A stretch of 19,133 nucleotides of DNA, from assembly GCA_001430745.1 (NCBI GenBank), contig KQ482040.1:955771-974903 (forward strand), given 5' to 3'. The first letter of the stretch is position 1. The number at the start of each line of letters is the position of its first letter. This DNA is from Auxenochlorella pyrenoidosa. Taxonomy: Eukaryota; Chlorophyta; Trebouxiophyceae; Chlorellales; Chlorellaceae. Positions 1-8,726 of the stretch are shown one piece after another. The notes below the pieces were generated by a model, which was given only the letters and a program-made list of their open reading frames with translations, was not told the origin of the DNA and made no database searches. Made by a program: the position numbers and the translations under genes.

Positions 1-649
1 ACGTGCGCCCCAGCCCCTACCCCACATCCCTTGTCCCTTTGCTGGCTTGACTGCACGTTGGCGCAGCAAGCCCGCCCAGGGCCCCGCACTGCTACTCTTG
101 CCAATGTACACGCGTCTTTCTCTGCCTGCCCCCGTGTTTGGATTTCTGGTACCCCTGCCCGAAAGTACCAGGCCGTGTGCCACTGATAGTGCACAAATAT
201 TCTTAACTTTCCAACCAAAAACCTTTCTTCAGCTCACCGCATCTCGTCACTTCTTTTCCTAGCCATCTCTGGCCCCATCCTCATCTCTTTCAAACTAGGA
301 CCGTGTTCATGCAAATTTACGTGCACCTTTGCAACCTGTGAGACAGTCTTCACCCCCCGAGGAGAACACAGGAGATGCAGGGACTTGCTGCCAGAATTAT
401 TTCCAGTCTGCACTTGGATGGGCAGATGTTTTGTGATGGAAAGTCTTTGGGAGGAAGGCACCACCAAACTTGATGTTCAGGCTAAACTAAGACTTGCACT
501 GAGGCCGCCGCGCATGCTGCGACGGTGATGGAGTGCCTTCGGTCCGACGGCATGCACGGCTGGTCTTGAAAGGCTTCTACACACGCTCCGATCTCTAAAG
601 ACCCGTCAACTCGGGGACAGCGCCCTCTTCGCAGCACCGGCCAGCAAGC
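1..649. other. Upstream non-coding region, no gene seen
   Basis: No convincing coding exon is visible on either strand. The open frames here are short, have no recognisable domain and cannot be spliced into gene 1. The stretch from about 500 to 649 is GC-rich and probably holds the promoter and 5' leader of the zinc-knuckle gene. I see no clear TATA box. The first 400 bases could be the end of a neighbouring transcript lying outside the window, but no TGTAA motif supports this. Confidence 0.5.
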
Positions 650-2910
650 ATGGCGCACAGCGACAGTCCTAGTAGCGTCAGCGGCTCAGGGACGAGTGAT
701 GATAGCGGCGGCCATCCATTGGACGCCGCGCTGAGGCGCAGGGCGGCTGGAAACAACACCAACGCTGCCAGTGGCAGACCGCTGCCGCCAGCCCGCGGCC
801 CAAAGTCGTCTTCCCCCGAGAGCGGCGAAGTGTTGGGCAGCACAGAGGGCATGAAGCACGCGAAGAACAGCCGGCTTGGAGCACATCAGAGCCCTGGTGT
901 AGCTGGCAAGAAACGACAGCGGCCGGAAAGCAGCTTGGACGACAGAGCAGGCCGCCCCAGCCCACTTGGGCGCAGCAGCAGCAGCAACAGCGAGCCGGAC
1001 TTGGATGCTGACATGGCTGGCACAAGTGAGGTCAGCGGCGATGAGGACAGCAGCAGCAGAAGCAGCGGCGGCGGCAGCGATGCCGACGATACCGGGCCAG
1101 CAGCCCTGAAAGCGCCCGCAGGCGTGATTCTTGTGGAGGATGCGGAGGAGCGAAATGCTGAGCTGCATCGCCTGCTGCGGGCCCCCAGGTATGCACAAGC
1201 CAAAACCTGGACACTGAAATTGTTGGAAGGAGGCACAGAGGCAGAGCAGCGAACATTTCGCAGCTCTGTTATTTCTGTGCCACTTTGTTCAAGCTTGGCA
1301 TTGCTGCCACGCTCTGTGCCACTTTGTTCAAGCTTGGCGATGCTGCCGTGCTCACACCCGCAGGTACTTTGATGAAGACTTTGAGGAGGCAGGGCTGCGC
1401 TGCTTCAAGTGCGGCGGCAAGGGCCACTTTGCACGCGACTGCACGGCAGAGGCTCGGGAGCGCTCCTGCTTTCTCTGCGCCCAGGTGGGTGTGGATGGTC
1501 GCCCACCACAGTTTGAGCACACATGTCTGGTGTCCCTGCAAAAGCGCCTGGCTTTGTGGGGGCTGCCGTTGGACTTTCTGCGCAAAGGTGTCGCTCATCA
1601 TGTGCCTCATGGCCTCGACTTCGGCCTCCATCATCCCTGCAGTACGGCCACGACTCTCGCGACTGCCCCAACAGCCTGTGCTGGCGGTGCCAGCGGCCAG
1701 GCCACATGGCGCGCGACTGCCCGTACGGCTACCGCCAGCAGGGCAGCTGGGAGGAGGCGGGCACGCCCGTGTGCCTGCGCTGCGGCAGCGAGAGCTGCCC
1801 CTGCGCTGGAGAGAAGGACTACATCAGGTGGGTTGGTTACTTGATGGCTCTGGGATGGTTGCAACACCTGGCTGGTTCGGGATGGGAAAGTAGGGCAGGG
1901 AGATTTCAAGGCCTCAGGACGGGCGCGGAGCAGCAGGCAAGTTGCGAGGCGAGATGCAGATTCGCTGTGCACTCACATGTTCACGCACTTTTCAAGGCGG
2001 CCCAGCCAAACGCACTGTCAGCTCTGCCCGGTCAAGCGCAGAGCGGAGGGCGGCTGCACGCGGCAGTACAGCAGCCGCGACCTGCAGCACATACGCTGCT
2101 ACTCCTGCGGCAAGCGCGGCCATCTGGGCTGCGCTGCCGCGCCGTCGCAGCCGCCCAAGCTGAGCTGCGCCAACTGCGGGCAAGGCGGGCACACCGCAGG
2201 TGCAAACGTCGTGCTGACAAGCGGGCAATGCGACGTATGCATGCGCAGTTTTGGACTGGAATTTGCTGCATTATGTCGCCCGCACTCCTGCGACGCATCC
2301 ATGCGATTCGCAACTGCTTTATTAACTGTGATCCTGTGTGTCGCGCCCCCCTGTGCCACAATCTTGCTGCAGGGGAGTGCACCCGCGAGCTGCCCCAGGT
2401 GATGCGCGGCGAGCGCCTGGGCGCTGCACGACAGGCGGCGCAGCAGCCGGTATACGGCATGGGCGGGCCTGGCGGCGGTGCAGGCTGCTACTCGAGTGGC
2501 GGCGGATGGGGCGCCAGCCGTGGCGGTGGGGGTTATCAGCATGGGCATCGTGGGCCGCACAGCCGCTATGCAAGCTACAGGTGACTGCTGATTCTCATAT
2601 GTCAGGGTTGAGGAATCAGGGTTCAGAGCTGGTGCCCCTGGGTTCAGTGGGTAGAGGATATGACAGGGTGGCGCGTAGGCAAGTGTGAGCATGTTGAGCG
2701 AACATCAGGAGGCAGACCACAGCTGGAGTGCTTGTGTGTCCATTCCGCGTCACCAAATACCCAACTCGTGGCCTTGACCTGCGTTCCTGGGTCCCTATTT
2801 CCCTCCTGTGCAGCGCATACGCCGAGATTGAGCAGCCTGGCCGGCGCTACGACGACAGCTTTGACTATGACAGAGGATATGGGGGTGGTTACAAGCGCCA
2901 GCGGCGCTAA
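650..2910 (+). CDS. Multi-CCHC zinc-knuckle RNA-binding protein, AIR/ZCCHC7-like (6 exons, 450 aa)
   Basis: Exons 650-1188, 1364-1484, 1643-1827, 1997-2199, 2373-2580 and 2814-2910 join in phase (2,0,2,1,2) into 450 residues. Residues 1-165 are Ser/Gly/acidic low-complexity sequence. A zinc-knuckle array follows from about residue 193: CFKCGGKGHFARDC, CFLCAQYGHDSRDC (split by intron 2), CWRCQRPGHMARDC, a CCCC-type variant CLRCGSESCPC, CYSCGKRGHLGC with a shortened His-Cys spacing, and CANCGQGGHTAGEC (split by intron 4). The tail is Gly/Arg/Tyr-rich and ends KRQRR. The array order and the short fifth knuckle match plant zinc-knuckle proteins related to yeast Air1/2 and human ZCCHC7, RNA-binding subunits of the nuclear TRAMP polyadenylation complex that feeds RNA to the exosome. 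That role is inferred. The ATG at 650 has a good context (AGCATGG) and is the first in frame. A TGTAA motif lies at 3025. Confidence 0.85.
1274..1351 (+). repeat. 39-bp tandem duplication in intron 1 of the zinc-knuckle gene
   Basis: Two adjacent copies (1274-1312 and 1313-1351) both begin TCTGTGCCACTTTGTTCAAG and differ at about four positions near their ends. The pair lies wholly inside intron 1 (1189-1363) and ends 12 bases before the acceptor. It does not alter the coding sequence. Confidence 0.9.
2889..2893 (-). terminator. Candidate TGTAA poly(A) motif of the unrecognised minus-strand gene
   Basis: The plus strand reads TTACA, that is TGTAA on the minus strand, 150 bases past the stop at 3046. 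It lies inside the last coding exon of the convergent zinc-knuckle gene. If it is used, the two transcripts overlap by well over 100 bases. Confidence 0.4.
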
Positions 2911-3024
2911 GCCCAGAGCTTTGCCAGCTTTGTTGCTTTGTTCTTCTGGTGGGCATTCACTAGCGTGCCATGAGAACGGCTTCTGTCACACTGCCGCCCC
3001 AGCTATGCTGCTGCCCTTGGCCCC

Positions 3025-3029
3025 TGTAA
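3025..3029 (+). terminator. TGTAA polyadenylation motif of the zinc-knuckle gene
   Basis: TGTAA is the usual poly(A) signal of green algal nuclear genes. Here it lies 115 bases after the stop codon, with cleavage expected 10-20 bases later. That would place the transcript end near 3040-3050, at or within the last exon of the opposite-strand gene (stop at 3046). Confidence 0.6.
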
Positions 3030-3045
3030 GTCCTGCATGGTATGG

Positions 3046-4032
3046 TCACTCCTCGCCGCTGCGGCGCTTGCTCATGGTCAGCCGCGAGGGGTCTGCAGTT
3101 GAAGGGAGGCAGCAGCGCACATGGGTGATGATTTGGTGGGTGCGCCAGCTGATTCCTGCCTGTTTGAAACCTGTCCAGCGCTGGCCCTCATCCTTGCCCC
3201 TTGCCCGGGCATACCTCGGCTGTCGACTGCCCCCACCAGGCTCGGCTGCACCGCGTGAGCCTGCAGGCCGTCTGGGGTCATGATGGGCATCACCGGCCAC
3301 CCTGCACCCGTGGGCAGCAGCTGCGGCTGTGGCTGCTGCGGCGGTGCCGGGTCAGAGGAAGCTGGTGCACTTGTGGTGGAGGGTGCTGAGGTGGTGTCGT
3401 CAGGTGTGGCGTCGTCAAACAAAGCCATGGCTGCCAGCAGCGCAGACGGTGAGGGGGGCGGCAGCGGCACGCCCCGCCCGGACTTGAGCAAGCCTGTGCC
3501 AGCCAGCACGTCGTGCTTGGGTACGGTGGGCAGCAGGCCGGCAGAGACGCTGCAAGTGGGGCATGTTTGAATTTGGGTCTGAGTGTGAGAACGACTGTGC
3601 GGAGGACTGCTAGTCTTTGAATCGACCAGGATCTGTATTCTGTTCAAGGGGTGCCAGCAGTTTCCTTCCAGGCATGCAGCAGGCAGAGCAGATAGAAGTG
3701 GGGCATGGCAGGAAAGGGGCGGGCGGGAGAGGGGCGGGCAGGCTGCCTTGCACGAGCAGCTGCACTGGCCTCGCTGGACCGACCAGCACCACCCGCGTGC
3801 CCTTTTCCATCCCAGAACAGTCAAGCAGCAACCTGGTGAGAGCCTGGGTGCCTCGCCCACCCTGGGCTTGCCTGTCTGAGGGCTCCTTTGCACGCTGTTT
3901 CTTGGCGCGATCCTCGCCGTTGCTGCTTGGAGCCTGCCGCTGCTGCATGGCCTCGGCCGGCTGAGAGTGGGCAAAGCCAAACAGAATGAACAAGCAGAAT
4001 GCGCAAAACCGGCAGGGCTCCATGCCAGACAT
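3046..4032 (-). CDS. Unrecognised protein; 3' half clear, 5' half uncertain
   Basis: I do not recognise this protein. The last two exons are well supported. One ends at 3215 with donor GTATGC, and the final exon 3092-3046 completes the split Asp codon and reads DPSRLTMSKRRSGEE then stop. The penultimate exon encodes LLPTVPKHDVLAGTGLLKSG, then a Ser/Thr/Pro/Gln-rich stretch, then WPVMPIMTPDGLQ. Upstream, two splices fit the phase: exon end 3833 to acceptor 3549 (weak GTTGCT donor, about 190 aa), or exon end 3754 to acceptor 3578 (about 226 aa). Possible starts are 4032 or 4023, giving a hydrophobic N-terminus, or 3948, giving MQQRQAPSSNGEDRAKKQRA. A pyrimidine-rich tract ending CTCAG just before 3948 could instead be an intron acceptor. 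The basic, Pro/Ser-rich composition suggests a nuclear or disordered protein, which is an inference. Confidence 0.55.
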
Positions 4033-4199
4033 CGCCACATTGTACAGCATCTCGCCAGCAGTTCCGATCAACTTTAATACTGATCGGCCGTCCTTACTCG
4101 GAGAGTTCTGCCTGCAAGCCAGCACCCAACTTTGCCAAGCCCTGCGTTTGCTGCTGCATTGCCATTTGTTGCAATCCAACACCCATAAATAGAGAAGCG
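4033..4199. promoter_or_regulatory. Short divergent promoter region
   Basis: At most 167 bases separate the candidate start of the minus-strand gene from the HISN2 start codon. The two genes diverge, so this stretch must hold 5' leaders and promoter elements for both. An AT-rich ATAAATA lies at 4185-4191. It is too close to the ATG at 4200 to be its TATA box unless translation begins further downstream. Confidence 0.5.
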
Positions 4200-6192
4200 A
4201 TGGCGCTGCAAACAGCGATGCGCCTCGCAGCGCTGCAACCCACTTGCAGCATGCGCTGTTCCGCTGCCGCACGCAGCCCTGTGGTGGTCCACAGATGCAA
4301 GCTAGCATTCGGAGGGGACCAGGCGCTGCCGCGGCGGCGAACCCACCCGGCTGCAGCAGTGGCGGACGCAGACGCGGCAGCTCAAACGCCACCGCCGGTC
4401 AAGCCCGAGGCTGAAGTGCCAGAGATGACTGCCTTCCTTGACAGCCTCAAATGGGACAGCAACGGCCTTGTTGTGGCCATCGCGCAGCATGCAGACACTG
4501 GCGAGGTGCTGATGCAGGCGTTTGCCGACCGAGCAGCCGTGAACGAGACGCTGCAGACAGGGTGGGTGGGGGTGGGGGTGGCATTTGGGTTGCGTGGACG
4601 ACTTTGCAAGGCTGATTGCATTCTCATGCACACTCCATGAGTCTACAAGTTATATTACTGCTCAGTAAAAGCAACAATGTAGGCATGTGGATGTGTGTGC
4701 ACGGTTGAGCAAGGTGAATGCCCTGAACATCGGATGGGCGAAATGCCGCGCACTGCACTCTTCCCCGCAGGCTGGCCACTTTCTACAGTCGGTCACGGAA
4801 GGGACGGTGGTGCAAGGGCGAGACTTCCGGCCATTACATCAAGGCAAGTTCCAAGCTGGAATGACGGTTCAAAACGTCGCCCCAGTTTAATTTTTTCTGG
4901 TTTGCAAGCGTCGCTGCTGAAGCGCGATGCCGTGCTGCAAATTTTCAATTCATGCTCGGAGGGTTCTGCCTAATGTGTTTTCCCCGCCCCTGAGCTCGGC
5001 TGCAAAACACGCCCGCGTGCAGCCATGGTTGGTAACGCGTCACGCCGGTGCTGCGCTGCGCACCCACCCCTCTTCTTGCCTCCTTGCCACGTCGCCCTGC
5101 CCGCCCTGAATGCAGGTGCTGAGCGAGCTCCTTTGCTGAAGAGCCGTGCTCTCACCTGATGCCCGCCCCGCAGGTGCTGAGCGTGTTCCTTTGCTGAAGA
5201 GCCGTGCTCTCACCTGATGCCCGCCCCGCAGGTGCTGAGTGTGTTCCTGGACTGCGACCGCGATTCGCTCATCTACCTGGCAGAGCCGATCGGCCCGGCC
5301 TGCCACACCAACGCGCCAACCTGCTACTTCAGCCAGGCCGACGCCGGCAGCGGCGCGCTGCGCACCGCGGGGGAGCACAGCTCGAGGGCGCACGCGCCCA
5401 TGACCACGCTGCACGCGCTGGAGCGCACCATCGCGCAGCGGCGCGCCGAGGCGGAGGCGGGCACCGGTGCGCGCCCTGGCAGGTGGCCGCGCCTGCATGC
5501 GCGCGTGCTTGTGGCGGCCAGCAGGCAGGATGGGTGGCGGCGTGAGCTTTCACGACCCGTCCAGGCTCCGTGCTCATGCTGCAGCTGCACATCATATAAC
5601 AGCCATGCAATGCCGCAGCCGACAGAGCCCACCATGTTTTCAGGCCAAGCTGCTGAACTCTCACACAGCCGTGCTCTTGCCGACTGCTGCTCCTCTGTGC
5701 GCGCCCGTGCAGCCGACAAGCCCTCGTGGACGGCCAAGCTGCTGGCCAACCCGGAGCTGCTGTGCAAGAAGGTCCGGGAGGAGGCGGGGGAGCTGTGCCA
5801 GACGTTGGAGCAGGGCGAGGGGCGGGAGCGCGCCGCCAGCGAGGCCGCAGACCTCTTTTACCATGCCATGGTGCTGCTGAATGCGCAGGTGGGGCTGGCC
5901 GGTGCGCCGGTGCGGCGGGCTGCCTGCCTTGCATGCAGTTGGCAGGGTGGCACGCCAGCGGGCCCGGCGTTCGCCAGGCTCTTCTGATTGCATGTCGAGC
6001 GCTTGGCACAGCGTCAAAGAGCGCACGTGACAGATGCTCGAGGTCATCCCATGCCTTCCAGTGTGTTTGCTTCCCGGCCTCCCCCCCCTGCAGGGCGTGT
6101 CGCTGGAGGAGGTGAGCAAGGTGCTGCGGTCGCGGTTCGGGACCTCTGGCATCGAGGAGAAGTCGGCGCGGCCACCCAAGCCACAGGCGTGA
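4200..6192 (+). CDS. HISN2: Bifunctional phosphoribosyl-AMP cyclohydrolase / phosphoribosyl-ATP pyrophosphatase, plastid (5 exons, 314 aa)
   Basis: Exons 4200-4561, 4771-4843, 5232-5466, 5713-5888 and 6094-6192 join in phase (2,0,1,0) to 314 residues. Residues 1 to about 65 are rich in Ala, Arg and Ser and poor in acids, as in a chloroplast transit peptide. The HisI domain (about 75-185) has KWDSNGLVVAIAQ, then RWCKGETSGH at 133-142, DCDRD at 152-156 (metal-binding acidic residues) and CHTNAPTC with Cys169 and Cys176 as likely zinc ligands. The HisE domain (about 224-300) has KPSWTAKLL, the acidic REEAGEL metal motif and DLFYHAMVLL. HisE removes pyrophosphate from phosphoribosyl-ATP and HisI opens the adenine ring of phosphoribosyl-AMP: steps 2 and 3 of histidine synthesis. 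HisI-HisE order and length match the plant enzyme. Intron 2 has a GC donor. No TGTAA was found before the next gene. Confidence 0.95.
4844..5231 (+). other. GC-AG intron (HISN2 intron 2)
   Basis: Exon 2 ends ...YIKAAG-free at Lys145 (codon AAG) and the intron begins GCAAGT, the standard consensus of the minor GC donor class. The next exon reads VLSVFLDCDRD in phase 0. The nearest GT (4 bases on) would break the frame, so the GC donor is required for the conserved HisI sequence. The intron also carries two spare copies of its own acceptor. Confidence 0.85.
5112..5248 (+). repeat. 58-bp tandem duplication of the HISN2 intron 2 acceptor and exon 3 start
   Basis: GCAGGTGCTGAG recurs at 5112, 5170 and 5228, exactly 58 bases apart. 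The first two units continue through CTCCTTTGCTGAAGAGCCGT-like sequence into TGATGCCCGCCCC and then the next GCAG. The third is only partial (about 21 bases) and leads into real exon 3. Splicing to either upstream copy would read VLSELLC or VLSVFLC and then hit an in-frame TGA, so only the third acceptor gives an enzyme. Confidence 0.9.
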
Positions 6193-6483
6193 GCACCTTG
6201 CTGGCCTGGAGCAGCCCCACAGCATGCGCCCCTTCAGTTCAGCAGCCAGGAGCTTGAGCCCCCTTGAAACCTTTCTTTTTTGCAACATGAGGAACATGAT
6301 GCGGGTCATTGCAATCTACAACACGGAACATGGAAAGAAATATTCATACAACGAGGGTGCAAAAACATTGCATGCGTCTGCTGTGTACCACTGTGCTGCT
6401 GCCGGCTGCCGCCAAGGCATGGCGTGAGTGGTCTGGAAAAATTCGAGGTCAGGCCATGCTGCCTTCCGTAGAATGTGCCGCTG
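6193..6483. other. Convergent intergenic region between HISN2 and the FAS1 gene
   Basis: These 291 bases lie between two stop codons on opposite strands and should be 3' untranslated sequence of both genes. I found no exact TGTAA on either strand. Variants such as TTGCAAC (near 6279) are present, but I would not call them signals. Confidence 0.5.
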
Positions 6484-8266
6484 TCACAGCGGCATCCCGT
6501 CACGTAGCCAGGACTCGTTTGCGCTGCCTGTCGCCGTGCTGTTGATGAAGGCTTGTGCTGCCAGCCCGCTGTTGGTGATGAGCAGCGGGTCCCCCAGGAT
6601 GTTGAGCAGGATGAAGACCGTGGACTCGCCGACTGGGACTGCCGCTGGGCCTGATGGAGGGCCATGAGAATAGGGGCAAAAGGTGGTCAACAGCACGTTG
6701 TCAAGAATGCCTGTGCGGCCAGGGGTTTGCAGCAGGCCCGGGAGACGAGGCAACAGACATGCTGATTCTTGACATCCCAGTTGTGCACACCCTCACCTCC
6801 CAAAACCGACAGGAACAAAACACTGAGCAAACTACCTGCGATGTAAGCGCTGCTGACGATGTCACCGTTGGGACCAGGCACATCCAGGTGCAGTGCGTGG
6901 TATGGCGCCTCGTAGACCACCGAGACATCCTGGCCCAGGCTGTTCTTGATGGTGGGCTCGGTGGCCGTGTCACCAAAGGGATTTGCCGCCGCCGCGTGCA
7001 CGCCGCTGGGGAAGGCCAGCGCCGATACCTGCACTTGCCAGGCAGGCAGCTCAGGTGGTCTGTGGGGACAGGTGTGTGCTGTGCAGCCGGCGCGTGAGCG
7101 AGTTTGCTCTCATCAGCAGTATTTATGGCAAGAAAAGCAGGCTTGGAGTGGTCAGGGTCAGTCCAGTGCCAGTCTGAAGCAGCAGCTGCAGAGCAGCAGC
7201 TGCGGGCTGACGCACGCTGGGGTAGTTGGCCGGCGCGACGTGGGATTTGAGGAACTGCACCGCTGCCTCCTCTGACATCGCATCAATCATGGCCACCACC
7301 TGCACGCATAGCAACATGCAGGGACGATGTTAGTATCTGACGATGTCAGAGGAAACAGAGAAGAGAGGGAGAGGAGAGGTGCCGCTGCCCATGTGTAGCC
7401 CTCAGCAGCGGCATGCAAGCCCTACCTGGTCAACAGTCAAATCCGAGCCAGCCGTAGGGTCTGCTGATGCGTCGGTGGGAATGCTTTGCTGCACACAAGA
7501 GTAGTTGGAGCAATGTATATTAGAGAGAGAGCGATATGCATGGCTCAAGGATGTGCTTGCGCTGCAGCACCCTTCCATGCGAGCGCAGGTAGGCAGCTTC
7601 CCTGCCATTGTCGGAGACTAGCCACCGGATACATGCTACAGTACCGCTCCGTCGATCCAGCATGCAGCATGGCGCCAGACAAGCATGCCAACTCTCTCTG
7701 GCTGCAGCTGAGCTCACCGCCAGATCGGTGATGAACGCGGCATCGCCGGGCAGGAAGTAGGTGTTGGAGAGGTCTGGCGAGGCCAATGCATCTGTCAGCC
7801 CTGTGCGCTCCAGCAGCGCCCACATGCATTGAAACTCGTCGCTGCATCACAGGGGTTTCGGTGCAGTTTGAGCCCACCACGCAGGTCTCACCATGCAGGG
7901 GTGCATGGGGCTGCGCATCTAGCTATGCATGGAGCGCCCAAACAGGCCTACCTGTTGGCCTCCAAGAAGGCAGCGGGAGAGTCTGCGCAAATTAAGGAAC
8001 CGCGAACAGATGGGCATTTCGTTGACGACGGGCAGGGCAGGCAGTGCACAGGCCCTGCGCACATCATGAGCCTGCTCGGCCGTCGACAGCTGCCGCCTTG
8101 GTGCGGAGAGGCACATTGTTTGCTGTCCAACAGCAGCAGCATTAGTGTGCAGAAATATCTTCCACTCACTGAGCACAACGCCTGCGGCCAGAGCTGGCCT
8201 GCTCAAGGCGAGTATCAACACCAGGCCGGCCAGGAGCTCAACGGGAGCCCGCCAGCTGGTCACCAT
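6484..8266 (-). CDS. Secreted fasciclin (FAS1) domain protein (7 exons, about 272 aa)
   Basis: Exons in transcript order are 8266-8170, 7982-7952, 7841-7718, 7488-7426, 7299-7216, 7028-6836 and 6710-6484. All join in phase. The N-terminus (MVTSWRAP followed by a run of Leu/Val/Ile/Ala to PALA) is a signal peptide, so the protein enters the secretory path. One FAS1 domain follows: SPAAFLEANSDEFQCMWALL, TGLTDALA, the characteristic NTYFLPGDAAF box, then EEAAVQFLKSHVAPANY, and GILDNVLLTTF as the closing strand. FAS1 domains mediate cell adhesion and matrix or wall association in plants and algae. The last 50 residues continue past the domain and include hydrophobic STVFILLNILG and possible N-glycosylation sites (NST, NES). 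A GPI tail is not evident. Exon 2 could instead begin at 8054, adding 24 residues. Confidence 0.85.
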
Positions 8267-8726
8267 TTCGGCACCCGTCCTGGTCGCGCCGCGCCTGCAG
8301 TAAAATGTGTTCTAGTGTATCAGGGAGCTTGCTGTGCAAAGAACCAGGCCAACGCGAGAGATGTGCAGGACCGCATGGTAGTTCGCTTGCAAGGTGGTTG
8401 GCAGGACAACGGGGATCTAGCTCAAGGCTCGGCTCACAAGGTGACTCCCGCCAACAAGACTGAAATAGACTGCGGGATCTAGCAAACGCAACAAGCAACC
8501 GGGTAGCAGCGGGTCACCTGCCTGAATTCGTCTCCTCCCTAATTACCTCGTGCTATGTAGTGATCGAGAGATAACGGGGCTGAATTGGCTTCCCAAGGGA
8601 GGGAGGCAAGAGAAGAGGAGAAGTGGCAGGTGTGATGAACAGCGTGGCACACGCTGGCAGGCGTGGGACTGCTACAGCTCGTCCTCCTTTCACGCCAGAT
8701 TATTTCGAGTGGACTCTCACACCAAA
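8267..8726. promoter_or_regulatory. Divergent promoter region, FAS1 gene and NTF2-like gene
   Basis: These 460 bases separate two start codons facing away from each other. I see no coding exon and no clear TATA box. A purine-rich tract near 8598-8632 (GGGAGGGAGGCAAGAGAAGA and following) is the only compositional feature noted. Confidence 0.45.

Noticed and set aside
1020..1080. AGC/GGC trinucleotide runs in exon 1 as a possible repeat-expansion locus
   Set aside because: The run is short and interrupted, and is explained by Ser/Gly-rich low-complexity protein sequence.
650..1236. Long minus-strand open frames opposite exon 1 of the zinc-knuckle gene
   Set aside because: They are shadows of a GC-rich, codon-biased plus-strand exon. 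They are Ala/Cys/Ser repeats without a domain, and the plus-strand model is complete.
3078..4040. A single unspliced 320-residue minus-strand frame
   Set aside because: Only its middle looks coding. The C-terminal part after 3215 is replaced by a better spliced end (DPSRLTMSKRRSGEE), and the N-terminal part is Cys/Pro/Ser-rich shadow sequence.
5329..6309. 326-residue minus-strand open frame opposite HISN2 exons 3 to 5
   Set aside because: It overlaps a confidently spliced conserved enzyme on the other strand and is low-complexity Ala/Arg/Pro sequence.
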